Shown here piece by piece: positions 20,958-30,611 of a stretch of 64,000 nt of DNA. Positions within the stretch are counted from its first letter, which is position 1. Every line of letters starts with the position of its first letter. This DNA comes from Acidimicrobiia bacterium (GTDB lineage Bacteria > Actinomycetota > Acidimicrobiia > Spongiisociales > ZC4RG35), in contig JANQRA010000002.1 of the NCBI GenBank assembly GCA_028284765.1, forward strand, positions 367,832-431,831, written 5' to 3'. Under the pieces are notes generated by a model that saw only the letters and a program-made list of their open reading frames with translations, ran no database searches and had not been told where the DNA came from. The position numbers and the translations under genes are program-made.

Positions 20958-22370
20958 TCATCTCGACTCGGCCGTTTTGGCCCGGCGCCAGCGCTCTTCG
21001 AGGTCTTCGAGGCTCAATCCTTGAAGGGGTCCCTCCCTCTCCATGGAACGGAATCTGGCCTCGAACTTCTCAGTTGCGGCACGGAGCGAGAGCTCGGTGT
21101 CGACGCCCAGATGCCTGGAGAGATTCACCACGGCAAACAGCAGATCCCCCAGCTCCAGGGCGACATCGCCATTGCCGCCGACCGCCCCCTGCAACTCCGC
21201 CAGTTCTTCTTCGATTTTCGGGAACACATCTTCCGCCTGCTCCCAGTCGAACCCCAACTTGGCTGCCCGGTTCTGGATCTTCGACGCACGATGAAGAGCC
21301 GGCATTGCGGAGGGGACCCCGTCCAGGGCGGAACTGTCACCCGAGGCTGTCTTCTCAGAGGCCTTGATTCGGTCCCAATTGGCCTTCACAGCTTCAGATG
21401 TGTCGGCAACCGTGTTCCCAAAAACGTGCGGATGACGTCGCACCAGTTTCTGGACCAGAACGGAACCGATGCCATCGATGTCGAATGCTCCGGACTCAGC
21501 TCCGATCGCGGCGTGGAAGAGCACTTGCAACAGAACGTCGCCCAACTCCTCCTCGAGAGCGGACAGGGCCACCCAGTCTTCGGGGCCTTGAACTGCGCCG
21601 ATCGCCTCCACCAGTTCGTATGTCTCCTCAACGAGATTCTTGACCAGGCTCTCGTGGGTCTGCTCACGGTCCCATGGGCATTCCCGCCGAAGTCGGTTCA
21701 TCACATGGACGGCACCGACGAGACCGGAAGGCTCGGGGTCGAGGAACAGTGAAGTCCTGAAACCGGCGAGGTCGGGATCCACATCGTGTGACGACACGGT
21801 CACAACCGCCTCCTCTGGTGCGCCAGCGCCTGAGACCACGGTCATGGGCTGATCTTCTCGGACCACACGCGCTACAGCGTCAACTGCATCTGCGAGGATC
21901 TCCGGCCTGTCGACGTGGGCGATGATGGTTGGTTTGTCGAGGACGAGTGGACTCGGCAGCTCGTGACCGTTCAAGATCTGGAGACCACGATCGAGCGGGT
22001 CGTACCCCACGACAGCGAGGATCGCATCCACAAATGACTCGGCGGGTATGACCTCTGTGGCTGCTCCCGACTCGAGAAGTCGACGCACGGCGAATTCGCC
22101 GATCGAGGGGCTACCTGGCACCGCATAGACGACAGATCCGTCGAAGCCGACTAGACGACTGACGATTGCGTCGTAGACATCGTCGAAGGTCGAGTGGGCC
22201 TCATAGAGATCATCGCAGGCAACGACTTCCCGAAGGTCCGCAAGTTCAGCTGCCGCCGGATGCTCAAGAGTCCGCACCACCACTGTGCGGGTGTCGTCCA
22301 GGAGGAGTTCTCGGATGGGGCCTGGGACCCTCGAAAGGGAACCCGGACCGAGACCGAGAACTGTGATCAT
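20958..22370 (-). CDS. mazG: MazG nucleotide pyrophosphohydrolase with N-terminal tetrapyrrole-methylase-like domain
   Basis: 470 residues. The N-terminal half (MITVLGLGPG, VYAVPGSPSIGE) is a tetrapyrrole methylase-like domain as in Bacillus YabN. The C-terminal half is a MazG NTP pyrophosphohydrolase with two repeats: the first carries WDREQTHESLVKNLVEETYE and the metal site EEELGDVLLQVLFHA, and the second EEELAELQGA and ELGDLLFAVVNLSR. MazG clears non-canonical or excess NTPs. The ATG at 22368–22370 overlaps the PPIase stop by one nucleotide. The longer ORF to 22502 reads through that gene and is rejected. Confidence 0.92.
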   Translation of the reverse strand: MITVLGLGPGSLSRVPGPIRELLLDDTRTVVVRTLEHPAAAELADLREVVACDDLYEAHSTFDDVYDAIVSRLVGFDGSVVYAVPGSPSIGEFAVRRLLESGAATEVIPAESFVDAILAVVGYDPLDRGLQILNGHELPSPLVLDKPTIIAHVDRPEILADAVDAVARVVREDQPMTVVSGAGAPEEAVVTVSSHDVDPDLAGFRTSLFLDPEPSGLVGAVHVMNRLRRECPWDREQTHESLVKNLVEETYELVEAIGAVQGPEDWVALSALEEELGDVLLQVLFHAAIGAESGAFDIDGIGSVLVQKLVRRHPHVFGNTVADTSEAVKANWDRIKASEKTASGDSSALDGVPSAMPALHRASKIQNRAAKLGFDWEQAEDVFPKIEEELAELQGAVGGNGDVALELGDLLFAVVNLSRHLGVDTELSLRAATEKFEARFRSMEREGPLQGLSLEDLEERWRRAKTAESR

Positions 22371-23317
22371 CAGCCTTGCGGCGGGATGATCGTCGGGCCG
22401 CTGGTGCTGATCGGCTCCCAGGTGCCGTATTCGGGATCGACGGTCACGTCTGCCGCCACCATCACACCGTCGAACCAGGTGCGAAGCTCGGTAGCGACCC
22501 ATTGCGCCTTGATGTCGTCGATCAGGATCTGGTCCTCGGGTAGATCACCGTCGTTGGGGTCCTGCCGGTCCGTGACAGTGATGACGTGGAAACCGAAGGT
22601 CGATTCAACAGTCTCCGAGTAGATCTCGCCTACCGGCGCCACCATGACCGCGTCCCTGAACTCGGGAACGTAGGTGTCAGCGGTGGTACAAGGCAGAATC
22701 CCATTGTTCGCCCCGCTCCCGGTATCGGTTGAGACCTCTTGAGCGATCACACCGAACTCCTCGCCGGAGTCGAGGCGATCACGGACATCCTGAGCTTCAT
22801 CGGCGGTGCCGACGAGGATATGTGATGCACAAACCGTCGTCACCGAAGCGCGGGCGGCGTTTCGAGCGTTTTCCAACTCCTCGTCTGTTGGTTCCGGAGC
22901 GTCGGCTTCGAGTTGTTCGCGGATGAACACATCGGTCAAGGCCTGCCGTCCGATGTTTTGCAGGAACAGCTCGGTGATTCCGCGCTCTTGCAGGAACTCC
23001 TCGCGGGTCTGATCTTCGGGTCGATCTGGCACCGCTTCAAACAGGCTGTCGGCTTCGTCCATCACTTCCTCGTCGGAAGGGGCAAATCCGTAGTCAGCCT
23101 CCACTGCATCGGCGAGAATGGCCCACTGGATCTGGAACGCCAGGAACTGAGCGAACTGGGCCTTCTCGATGGAACCGGAGTCCGTGAAGATCAAGTCTTC
23201 GACCTGGCCAACAGTGATTTCTGTGCCATCGACGGTCGCGGCCACCGCACTGCTGCCCGAACCACAGGCGGCGAGTATCAGCGCGCCCACGACGACGATG
23301 GATGACAGTTTTTTCAC
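22370..23317 (-). CDS. parvulin-type peptidyl-prolyl isomerase lipoprotein
   Basis: A 315-residue exported lipoprotein starting at GTG 23315–23317, with AAGGA 9 nt upstream. The signal peptide VKKLSSIVVVGALILAACGS has the lipobox LAAC, so the mature protein is anchored at its Cys. It then shows a SurA/PrsA-like N-terminal helical region and a parvulin (rotamase) domain, CASHILVGTADEAQDVRDRL with the SGANNGIL and FGFHVITV motifs (about residues 190–280). It is probably a foldase for exported proteins. The position between mfd and mazG matches the lipoprotein gene of the actinobacterial block. The longer ORF to 23476 overlaps mfd and is rejected. Confidence 0.88.
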   Translation of the reverse strand: MKKLSSIVVVGALILAACGSGSSAVAATVDGTEITVGQVEDLIFTDSGSIEKAQFAQFLAFQIQWAILADAVEADYGFAPSDEEVMDEADSLFEAVPDRPEDQTREEFLQERGITELFLQNIGRQALTDVFIREQLEADAPEPTDEELENARNAARASVTTVCASHILVGTADEAQDVRDRLDSGEEFGVIAQEVSTDTGSGANNGILPCTTADTYVPEFRDAVMVAPVGEIYSETVESTFGFHVITVTDRQDPNDGDLPEDQILIDDIKAQWVATELRTWFDGVMVAADVTVDPEYGTWEPISTSGPTIIPPQG

Positions 23318-23375
23318 AGGGAAAGTCCTTCTGGAGGGAAAGAGTGAGTGGTCAATGCTAGATGCCCCGTGTGCG

Positions 23376-26300
23376 CTAATTGAGATCTCGGTCGGGCCAC
23401 ATCTTCGAAATGAAGCCGATGAGGTCGGAGACGAGGGGTTCTCGTGCCGGGATGAACACCACCCCTTCCGACGCACGCAGCACCGAACCCGGCCTGAGTC
23501 GTTCTAGCCGGACTTCTTGGGATGGTTTCAGGTCGACGGGACCGATCCGTATCTCGTTGCGGAGTTTGACGATGTCCTCGAGGCCGACGCTTATTGCGGC
23601 AACCCGCAGTCGCGACAGCCCGATCAACGACTCCGCTTCGGCTGGAAGGGGCCCAAAGCGGTCCTCCCATTCCTCCACCACGTCATCCACGCCTGGGTCG
23701 GTGATCGTCGACGCAAGACGGCGATATGCCTCGAGCCGGAGCTCCTGGTCTTCGATGTAGGTGTCGGGGATGTGGGCATCGACAGGCAGGTCGATCCGCA
23801 CATCGGGAGGGCTCTCGGTTTGCGTGGGCCCTCCTTCCATCTCGCTAACAGCCTCCGCGACCAACTCGGCGTATAGGTCGAAGCCGACGGCTGCGATGTG
23901 ACCGGACTGAACCTCGCCGAGGATGGACCCCGCTCCCCTTATCTCCAGGTCGCGGACTGCCAACTGGAATCCCGAGCCGAGATCGGTGGCTTCGCCTATC
24001 GCCTCCAGCCTCCTGTGTGCATCCTCCGAGAGCGTTTGGTCGGTCGGGTGGAACAGGTAGGCATAGGCACGTTGATCAGACCTACCCACCCGACCTCTGA
24101 GCTGATACAGCTGCGCAAGACCCAACAGGTCAGCCCGTTCAACGATGAGGGTGTTGACTTTTGGCAGATCCAACCCGGATTCGATGATGGTCGTGGCGAC
24201 CAGCACGTCATACTCGTGATTCCAGAAGTCGATCATGACCTGCTCAAGCTGACCTTCGGACATCTGACCGTGCGCAACTACGTACCTGGCGTCCGGGACG
24301 AGCTGTTGTAGACGGGCGACGGCCCTGTCGATCGACTGAACCCGGTTGTGGACGTAGAACACCTGGCCCTCGCGTAACAACTCCCTCCTGATCGCGGCGG
24401 AAACTGCCTGGCCGTCGTATGGCCCGACGTAGGTCAGGATCGGATGACGATCTTCGGGAGCGGTCCGGATGTGGGACACATCGCGGATCCCGGTCAACGC
24501 CATCTCGAGGGTCCTCGGAATTGGGGTGGCAGTGAGCGTCAGCACATCAACACCGACGCGGAGCCGTTTGATCGCATCTTTGGCACCGACGCCAAATCTC
24601 TGTTCTTCGTCGATCACGAGGAGTCCAAGGTTCTTGAACACGACGTCCTCCGATAAGAGACGATGCGTTCCGACGACCACATCGACTTCACCGGTGGCAA
24701 GTGCTGCGATCACCTTCTTGGCCTGGCCCTGGGTCAAGAAGCGTGACAGCACCTCGACACGTACTGGATAGGGGGCGAATCGTTCGCCAAAGACCTGATG
24801 ATGCTGCTGTGCGAGCAGAGTCGTCGGGCAGAGAACTGCCACCTGCTTTCCGTTTTGCACCGCCTTGAACGCGGCGCGGATGGCGACTTCGGTCTTCCCG
24901 AACCCAACGTCGCCGAAGACCAGCCGGTCCATCGGCGTGGTCTCCTCCATGTCGCGCTTGACGTCCTCGATTGCCTGCAGCTGGTCATGGGTCTCCTCGA
25001 ATGGGAACGACATCTCGAGCTCTCGCTGCCACGGGGAATCGGGCTCGTAGGCATGGCCCTCCGCTGTTGCACGTTGCCGATGCAACTCCACGACCTGGGC
25101 CGCGACGGCGGCGACCTCCCTTCGGACGCGAGACTTCTGCTCCGACCAGTCCTTTCCGCCCATGCGTGACAGCCTGGGTGTCTCACCGCCCGTATACCGC
25201 TTGACGGCTGCCAATTGCTCGACCGGCACATAGAGCCGATCCGAACCGGCGTACGCAACGACCAGGTAGTCCCGCTCCACGCCAACCATCGTCCGGGATT
25301 CGAGCCCCTCAAAGCGACCGATGCCGTGCTGATAGTGAACGACGTAGTCGCCCTCGGTGAGATCCCGATACTGCTGAGGGGACTGCGAGCGGCTCCTCGA
25401 GGCCTTGCGATGCGCTCGGCGCCGGCCCGCGATCTCCTGCTCCCCGAGAACGGCCACACCCAGCTCGCTGGCAACAAACCCGCGGTGGATGCCGGCGGGG
25501 ATGATCGCCGACCGCCGGTTCGTCAATGTCTCCAGCCGTTCGAGAGCGAGACCCTGTTCTGCCAACGTCCGGGCAACTCTGTCGGCCGCGGCCTTTCCAT
25601 CCATGGCCACCACCGTGACGACATCCCTGGACAGCAAGCCCAACAGACCTTTCGCAACTGATTCGGGGTCGCCGGGCTGTGCGTCCAACCCCGAAACCGC
25701 CAGACGGAGATCGGCTGGGCCCGCCGGCGAGGAGGGCATAGCAAGATATGGAACACCTTCCAGCGAAGACTCGAGGTCGAGATAGAGCGGCGGGTGACTG
25801 CCGGCTTCTGGCGCCGACTCTCCCCACGTAGGGGCGAGGGCGGCCGCAAGCTCGGCCTCCTCTTTGATCAGGTCCCGACTCCGATCAAAGGCACGCGACG
25901 GTTCGACCAACACAACCTCTGCCAAAGTCTCCTGAACCAGCGACCGCTCGTCAGCGACCCACGGCAACCAGGACTCCATACCTGGGAACACTTGCCCTTC
26001 CCGGAGACGATCCCACGTTGATGCGGCCCACGGCTCCGACCTGAGGAGCTCGTCGGCGCGTTCACCGACCTCAGCATCCGGTCGAAGCTCTCGGGCCGGG
26101 AACACCCGCACGGAGTCAGCCGGATCGAGAGACCTCTGACTCGCAACCGAGAAGACGCGTGCCTCGGTTAGCTCATCTCCCCAGAAATCGAGTCGCAGCG
26201 GCTCGTCCTCCTGAGCTGGGAAAACGTCAACTATCCCGCCACGAACGGCGAATTCTCCACGGGCCTCGACGCGTTCGGTCCGGGCATAACCCAGATTCGC

Positions 26301-26735
26301 AAGCTCTCTGGCCAGCTCAACCGGGTCGAACTCTTGGCCGACCTCGAGGGCTAGCGGACGCACAGAGCTGGGCGCCAACCGCTGAACTGCAGACCGAACC
26401 GACGCGACGACGAGTGTGGGCTCCGAGGATGTCAGGGCATAACGCGCCATCGCGCGCCGTCCCATGGTCGACAGATTGGGCGAGACGTGCTCGAACGGCA
26501 GCGTCTCCCAGGCCGGTGCGAGATAGACATCGGAGACGAAGAGACTCAGGTCGTCCACCAGTTCCTCGGCATCGTTCTCGCCGGGAACAACGACCAGCAG
26601 TGTTCGCTCTATCGCCGAGAAGAGACCCGCCATGGCGTAGGCACGCCCGGGGCCTGGAACTGCCCACCGGTTGCCGAAATCGGGCAACGGTGCCGGCCTC
26701 CATGCGGCAAGAAGTGGGGCAAGGGGTGGTGACAT
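23376..26735 (-). CDS. mfd: transcription-repair coupling factor
   Basis: Superfamily 2 translocase that removes RNA polymerase stalled at lesions and recruits UvrA. The 1119 residues contain the UvrB-like N-terminal part (PAWETLPFEHVSPN, GEFAVRGGIVDVFPA), the RNA polymerase interaction domain (GDYVVHYQHGIGRFEGLE), the translocase with Walker A GDVGFGKTEVAIRA and DEEQ box VIDEEQRFGV, TATPIPRTLEMAL, the TRG-like HGQMSEGQLE region and the C-terminal regulatory domain. It is divergent from the ion-channel gene. Its start codon is about 60 bp from the likely channel GTG. Confidence 0.96.
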   Translation of the reverse strand: MSPPLAPLLAAWRPAPLPDFGNRWAVPGPGRAYAMAGLFSAIERTLLVVVPGENDAEELVDDLSLFVSDVYLAPAWETLPFEHVSPNLSTMGRRAMARYALTSSEPTLVVASVRSAVQRLAPSSVRPLALEVGQEFDPVELARELANLGYARTERVEARGEFAVRGGIVDVFPAQEDEPLRLDFWGDELTEARVFSVASQRSLDPADSVRVFPARELRPDAEVGERADELLRSEPWAASTWDRLREGQVFPGMESWLPWVADERSLVQETLAEVVLVEPSRAFDRSRDLIKEEAELAAALAPTWGESAPEAGSHPPLYLDLESSLEGVPYLAMPSSPAGPADLRLAVSGLDAQPGDPESVAKGLLGLLSRDVVTVVAMDGKAAADRVARTLAEQGLALERLETLTNRRSAIIPAGIHRGFVASELGVAVLGEQEIAGRRRAHRKASRSRSQSPQQYRDLTEGDYVVHYQHGIGRFEGLESRTMVGVERDYLVVAYAGSDRLYVPVEQLAAVKRYTGGETPRLSRMGGKDWSEQKSRVRREVAAVAAQVVELHRQRATAEGHAYEPDSPWQRELEMSFPFEETHDQLQAIEDVKRDMEETTPMDRLVFGDVGFGKTEVAIRAAFKAVQNGKQVAVLCPTTLLAQQHHQVFGERFAPYPVRVEVLSRFLTQGQAKKVIAALATGEVDVVVGTHRLLSEDVVFKNLGLLVIDEEQRFGVGAKDAIKRLRVGVDVLTLTATPIPRTLEMALTGIRDVSHIRTAPEDRHPILTYVGPYDGQAVSAAIRRELLREGQVFYVHNRVQSIDRAVARLQQLVPDARYVVAHGQMSEGQLEQVMIDFWNHEYDVLVATTIIESGLDLPKVNTLIVERADLLGLAQLYQLRGRVGRSDQRAYAYLFHPTDQTLSEDAHRRLEAIGEATDLGSGFQLAVRDLEIRGAGSILGEVQSGHIAAVGFDLYAELVAEAVSEMEGGPTQTESPPDVRIDLPVDAHIPDTYIEDQELRLEAYRRLASTITDPGVDDVVEEWEDRFGPLPAEAESLIGLSRLRVAAISVGLEDIVKLRNEIRIGPVDLKPSQEVRLERLRPGSVLRASEGVVFIPAREPLVSDLIGFISKMWPDRDLN

Positions 26736-26780
26736 ACGAATCGGCGAGCGTACCTACACAGAACTCGAAGGCACAGACCG

Positions 26781-26786
26781 TAGGAT
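26781..26786 (+). promoter_or_regulatory. -10 element for a leaderless ion-channel mRNA
   Basis: TAGGAT lies 8 nt before the GTG at 26795. This spacing would put the transcription start at or next to the start codon. Confidence 0.4.
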
Positions 26787-26794
26787 CGCGCCTC

Positions 26795-27520
26795 GTGACC
26801 AACGAAGGACGAAGCAAGCGAACGCCGTTGTTCGACGACAAGTCGAGCTACGTCGACCGGTTCGGCCTGCTCCTCATAGTCACGGTTTTTGCCGTCATCA
26901 CCCTGTCGCTCGTGGACCTAAGGACGACGCAAAACGACCTCCGAGCCGAAATCGGCCAGATTGTCGTTTCGGTGTTCGTCGGAGCGACGCTTCTCCTCGC
27001 ACTCCGATCTTCTGGTGTTGGGCGCCGCTTCCAGATGGTTGCCGACATCGTCATCGTTGTCGGAATCGTCCTGACAATCGTCTACGTGGCGTTCACCGAG
27101 TTCTCAGGCTCGCCAGCACCCGCGAGCAGGACCCCGTCAGCAGTCTGGGTTCTCCTGTCATTGCTGGCTCCGGTTGTTGTGGTCCGAAGGCTTGTTCACC
27201 ATGAGCGAGCCACTGCTCAGACGCTCGCCGGAGCTGTGTCGGCTTACCTTCTGATCGCCCTTGCATTCAACTTCGCCTTCCTCACCGTTGATGCTTTCGC
27301 CAACACCCCATTCTTTGGTTCGGAGGAGCCGACCACCAGCTTCATGTACTTCAGTTTGGTGACCATCACCACGCTGGGATACGGGGATCTCTCGGCAGTC
27401 GAGCCATTTGGTCGACTACTGACAACGATGGAGGCCGTGGTCGGCCAGGTCTACCTCGTCACCTTCGTCGGAATGATCGTCGGGCTGCTAGTCAGTCAAC
27501 GGGAATCCTCAACCAGCTGA
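26795..27520 (+). CDS. two-pore-type potassium ion channel (Ion_trans_2)
   Basis: A 241-residue membrane protein. Helices are seen at YVDRFGLLLIVTVFAVITLSL (first), VVSVFVGATLLLALRSS, MVADIVIVVGIVLTIVYVAF and AVWVLLSLLAPVVVV, followed by the pore module: helix LAGAVSAYLLIALAFNFAFL, selectivity filter TITTLGYGD and last helix TTMEAVVGQVYLVTFVGMIV. TLGYGD is a K+ channel filter. The N-terminal helices carry few arginines, so voltage sensing is doubtful. The GTG at 26795 is chosen for the TAGGAT just upstream. A GTG at 26729 overlaps the mfd start and is the alternative. Confidence 0.85.
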   Translation: MTNEGRSKRTPLFDDKSSYVDRFGLLLIVTVFAVITLSLVDLRTTQNDLRAEIGQIVVSVFVGATLLLALRSSGVGRRFQMVADIVIVVGIVLTIVYVAFTEFSGSPAPASRTPSAVWVLLSLLAPVVVVRRLVHHERATAQTLAGAVSAYLLIALAFNFAFLTVDAFANTPFFGSEEPTTSFMYFSLVTITTLGYGDLSAVEPFGRLLTTMEAVVGQVYLVTFVGMIVGLLVSQRESSTS

Positions 27521-27593
27521 CTCAGCCCTCGTCCCCAGCCATGAGAGAACTCGGCACTGAAAGCTCAGGAAGATGTGGTGTCACGGCGAGAAT

Positions 27594-28553
27594 CTACGCG
27601 AGCAGGCCCTCTGAACGGAACCACCCCACGGTTCTGGTGAGGGTCTCCTCGAGTGAGGCATATGGCATGGTCAGTTCGTTGACGGAGCGCTCATTGGAAT
27701 AGCTGTGCCCTTCGAGCAGAACTCGCAGGCTCTCCTCGCAAACACCCAACTCCGAAGGCAGGAGTTCGAGCAACGGAGCCACTGTTTGGATGGCGGCAGG
27801 TCGAAGGAACAGCGGCCTTCGATTGTGACCGGCCACTCGTCCGACGATCCGCGTGATTTCTCGTACCGATGCAGTTGGCCCACTGAGCACATAACGCTCA
27901 CCCGGGATGCCCCTCTCCGCCGCCAGCAGATGCCCCGCCGCACAGTCATCGATGTCGACGATCGAGACCGTCGTGTCGACAGCGAACTTGGCGGTGCCCT
28001 TGGCGACAGCCAAGATCAATCTCCCCGTGCCGGTGGCGCGGCCGGGGCCCTGGACAGAAGACGGGTTGACGGCAACAACCTCCACATCGCCAGCGTGCCG
28101 GAACACCAGACGCTCGCCGATTGTTTTGGTCCGCTCATATTCGGATATGAAGTGACCCCGGTGTTTCGACCATTCGTCTGCAACGTCGGAGCCACCAGCC
28201 CCGAGAGTCACGACCGATGAGGTTTGGATAAGCCGTTTCACGCTCGCACGGTTCGCCGCCTGGAGTAGAAGCATGGGACCTTCGACGTTGGCGTTCCACA
28301 TATTCTTGGGGTCGGCTGAGCAGAGCTCATTGACCCCGGCGACGTTGAACACCCAATCGGTGCCGTTGACCAACCCGATCAGCGAGTCGACGTCACGCAG
28401 GTCACCGACGTGAGGACGTGCGCCGGCTGCCGCTATTGCCACTCCACCCTTGTCAGATCGAACGAGAGCTTTCACCTCGTGGCCGGCGGCGACCAGATGG
28501 CGCAGCACCGCCGAGCCAACAACTCCGGTGCCACCAGTCAGCGCAACCTTCAC
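27594..28553 (-). CDS. NAD(P)-dependent epimerase/dehydratase
   Basis: An extended short-chain dehydrogenase of 319 residues. The Rossmann nucleotide-binding motif GGTGVVGSAVLRHL is at the N-terminus (TGxxGxxG), Asp at GDLRDVDSL follows, and the catalytic Tyr-x-x-x-Lys is in SEYERTKTIGE with an upstream Ser in QTSSVVTLG. The relatives are dihydroflavonol-4-reductase-like/HpnA-type enzymes. The substrate is unknown. The ATG overlaps pgsA by 4 nt, so it belongs to the operon rplY–pth–glpK–pgsA. A lipid-linked or sugar substrate would suit that setting but is not shown. Confidence 0.85.
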   Translation of the reverse strand: MKVALTGGTGVVGSAVLRHLVAAGHEVKALVRSDKGGVAIAAAGARPHVGDLRDVDSLIGLVNGTDWVFNVAGVNELCSADPKNMWNANVEGPMLLLQAANRASVKRLIQTSSVVTLGAGGSDVADEWSKHRGHFISEYERTKTIGERLVFRHAGDVEVVAVNPSSVQGPGRATGTGRLILAVAKGTAKFAVDTTVSIVDIDDCAAGHLLAAERGIPGERYVLSGPTASVREITRIVGRVAGHNRRPLFLRPAAIQTVAPLLELLPSELGVCEESLRVLLEGHSYSNERSVNELTMPYASLEETLTRTVGWFRSEGLLA

Positions 28554-29113
28554 TGAGAAACGTCAGCCGGATCGGTATCGGCCACTTTCCAAAAGGCGGT
28601 GATGTAACCCCACGCCGAGCCGATCGTCGCCACAACAGCGATGAGCATCAGGTACTGATCGAAGTACCACGGGCCCCATGGCTCGGCGAAGCGCAGGAAG
28701 GCCCAGAAGATGGCTGCATACTGGGTAAAGGCCTTGATCTTTCCCCAGGTGGACGGTGCGATGATCCCACCCCGTTGCGCTACGACACCACGGAGGGCCA
28801 TCACCGCGAACTCACGGAAGATGATGATCGCAGCCGGCCATATCGAGACGCGATCGACCGACACCAAGGCCAGGAGGACTCCGGTGACCATGATCTTGTC
28901 CGCGGTTGTGTCGAGGAAAGCCCCGAGCACGGTCCCACCGGTGGTTCGACGCGCCCAGTAGCCATCGAGGAAGTCTGTAAATGAGGCGACAAGGAAAAGG
29001 ATTGCCGCGATGACAAAGTGACCCTCGATCTGGTCGGCCCGGGTGAAGGCCATGATCGGGATAACCATGACGATGCGGAAGAGGGCCAGCGCGTTTGGGA
29101 AGTTCATCGTCAT
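28550..29113 (-). CDS. pgsA: CDP-diacylglycerol–glycerol-3-phosphate 3-phosphatidyltransferase
   Basis: Integral membrane CDP-alcohol phosphatidyltransferase of 187 residues that makes phosphatidylglycerophosphate. The family signature DG–x2–AR–x8–G–x3–D–x3–D is complete in the segment FLDGYWARRTTGGTVLGAFL followed by DTTADK. The N-terminal FPNALALFRIVMVIPIMAF and four further hydrophobic segments fit the family topology. It lies 22 nt after glpK, whose product supplies glycerol-3-phosphate, a substrate of PgsA. Other CDP-alcohol transferases share the motif, but the N-terminal NALALFRI block favours PgsA. Confidence 0.88.
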   Translation of the reverse strand: MTMNFPNALALFRIVMVIPIMAFTRADQIEGHFVIAAILFLVASFTDFLDGYWARRTTGGTVLGAFLDTTADKIMVTGVLLALVSVDRVSIWPAAIIIFREFAVMALRGVVAQRGGIIAPSTWGKIKAFTQYAAIFWAFLRFAEPWGPWYFDQYLMLIAVVATIGSAWGYITAFWKVADTDPADVSQ

Positions 29114-29135
29114 GTGCGACTACCGAGGATAAGGC

Positions 29136-30611
29136 TCAGACCCAGCCGAACGAGCGTTGCACGGCTTGCGCCCAACGGTCGTATAGACGGTTGGCCTCTC
29201 CACCGTCCATTTCTGGCTGCCATCGTTTGTCTTCTTCCCATAGCTCCGTGAGCGAATCGAAGTCTGACCACACACCTGCGGCCAGGCCTGCGCCGAAGGC
29301 GGCGCCAAGGACCGTTGTCTCAGTAATCATCGGTCGGACGACCTCCGAACCCAACAGATCCGCCTGGAATTGCATGAGAAGCTCGCTGGCGGCCATTCCA
29401 CCGTCGACCTTGAGCACGGTGAGCTCCTTTCCAGAGTCGGCTTCCATGGCTCCGACCACATCGCGGGTTTGATACGCGGCAGCCTCCAGAGCGGCACGAG
29501 CGATGTGCGACTTGTTTGCGTATCGCGTGAGGCCCGTGAGAACACCTCTGGCGTCCTGACGCCAGTAGGGAGCAAACAGGCCTGAGAAGGCCGGGACGAA
29601 GTAGACATCCCCGTTGTCATCGACTTGGGACGCAAGTTGGTTGACATCAGCCGCCTCTTCGATGATCCCGAGATTGTCCCGAAGCCATTGAATGAGAGAT
29701 CCGGTGACAGCAATCGAGCCTTCGAGCGCGTATCGGGGGGCTTCATCACCGATTTTGTAGGCAACTGTTGTGAGCAAACCACTTTTCGACATGACGGGAT
29801 CGGTACCCACGTTCATCAGGATGAAATTTCCCGTGCCGTAAGTGTTCTTCACGTCACCGACGCCGAAACATGTCTGGCCAAACAAGGCCGCCTGTTGGTC
29901 TCCCAGAATGCACATAAGAGGGACACCGTCGAGGACGCCACTACAAACGCCGATCTCGCCAATTGAGGAGACGATTTCCGGAAGCATCGACGTCGGCACT
30001 CCCATTTCCATCGCCAGGTCAGAATCCCAGGTCGTCGTAGCCAGGTCCATGAGAAGCGTCCGTGACGCGTTGGTCACATCGGTCACATGCTTCCCAGTCA
30101 GTTTCCAGGTAAGCCACGAGTCCATGGTCCCGAACGCCAGCTCCCCACGTTGAGCCCGCTCGTGCAGGTCTAGTTCGTCGAGCATCCACTTGATTTTTGG
30201 CCCAGAGAAGTAGGTCGCAATCGGCAAGCCCGTCTTTGCCTTGAAGCGGTCATTCCCTTGGTCGCCTGCCAGCTCGGAACAGAGATCAGCAGTTCTGGTG
30301 TCCTGCCAAACGATTGCATTTGAAACCGGCTCACCGCTCGACCGGTCCCAAATCGCGGTGGTCTCTCGCTGGTTAGTGATTCCCACTGCGGTCAGATCGC
30401 TGGCCTCGAGTCCGGCATCGCTCAGCGCTTGGCCGATCACCTCTTCGGTGTTGTCCCAGACCTCGTTGAGGTCGTGCTCCACCCATCCTGGTTGGGGAAA
30501 GATCTGAGCATGTTCCTTCTGGGCGCGGGCGACTATCTCCCCCGACTGGTTGAACACCATGAACCGGGTCGAGCTGGTGCCCTGGTCGATGGCACCTATC
30601 AGCTCAGACAT
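29136..30611 (-). CDS. glpK: glycerol kinase
   Basis: FGGY-family kinase that makes glycerol-3-phosphate from glycerol and ATP. The 491 residues start GAIDQGTSSTRFMVF, with PGWVEHDLNEVWDN, the substrate loop TNQRETTAIWDR, GDQQAALFGQ, YGTGNFILMN, and the ATP-site signature VDGGMAASELLMQFQADLLG. The length and motifs are those of GlpK. The start overlaps the pth stop by 8 nt. Placement directly before pgsA suggests a supply of glycerol-3-phosphate for phospholipid synthesis. No facilitator or dehydrogenase gene is nearby. Confidence 0.96.
   Translation of the reverse strand: MSELIGAIDQGTSSTRFMVFNQSGEIVARAQKEHAQIFPQPGWVEHDLNEVWDNTEEVIGQALSDAGLEASDLTAVGITNQRETTAIWDRSSGEPVSNAIVWQDTRTADLCSELAGDQGNDRFKAKTGLPIATYFSGPKIKWMLDELDLHERAQRGELAFGTMDSWLTWKLTGKHVTDVTNASRTLLMDLATTTWDSDLAMEMGVPTSMLPEIVSSIGEIGVCSGVLDGVPLMCILGDQQAALFGQTCFGVGDVKNTYGTGNFILMNVGTDPVMSKSGLLTTVAYKIGDEAPRYALEGSIAVTGSLIQWLRDNLGIIEEAADVNQLASQVDDNGDVYFVPAFSGLFAPYWRQDARGVLTGLTRYANKSHIARAALEAAAYQTRDVVGAMEADSGKELTVLKVDGGMAASELLMQFQADLLGSEVVRPMITETTVLGAAFGAGLAAGVWSDFDSLTELWEEDKRWQPEMDGGEANRLYDRWAQAVQRSFGWV

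Noticed and set aside
26159-26794. N-terminal extension of the ion-channel ORF
   Set aside because: It lies opposite the mfd coding sequence and is Arg/Pro-rich shadow sequence; the channel starts at 26795 (or possibly 26729).
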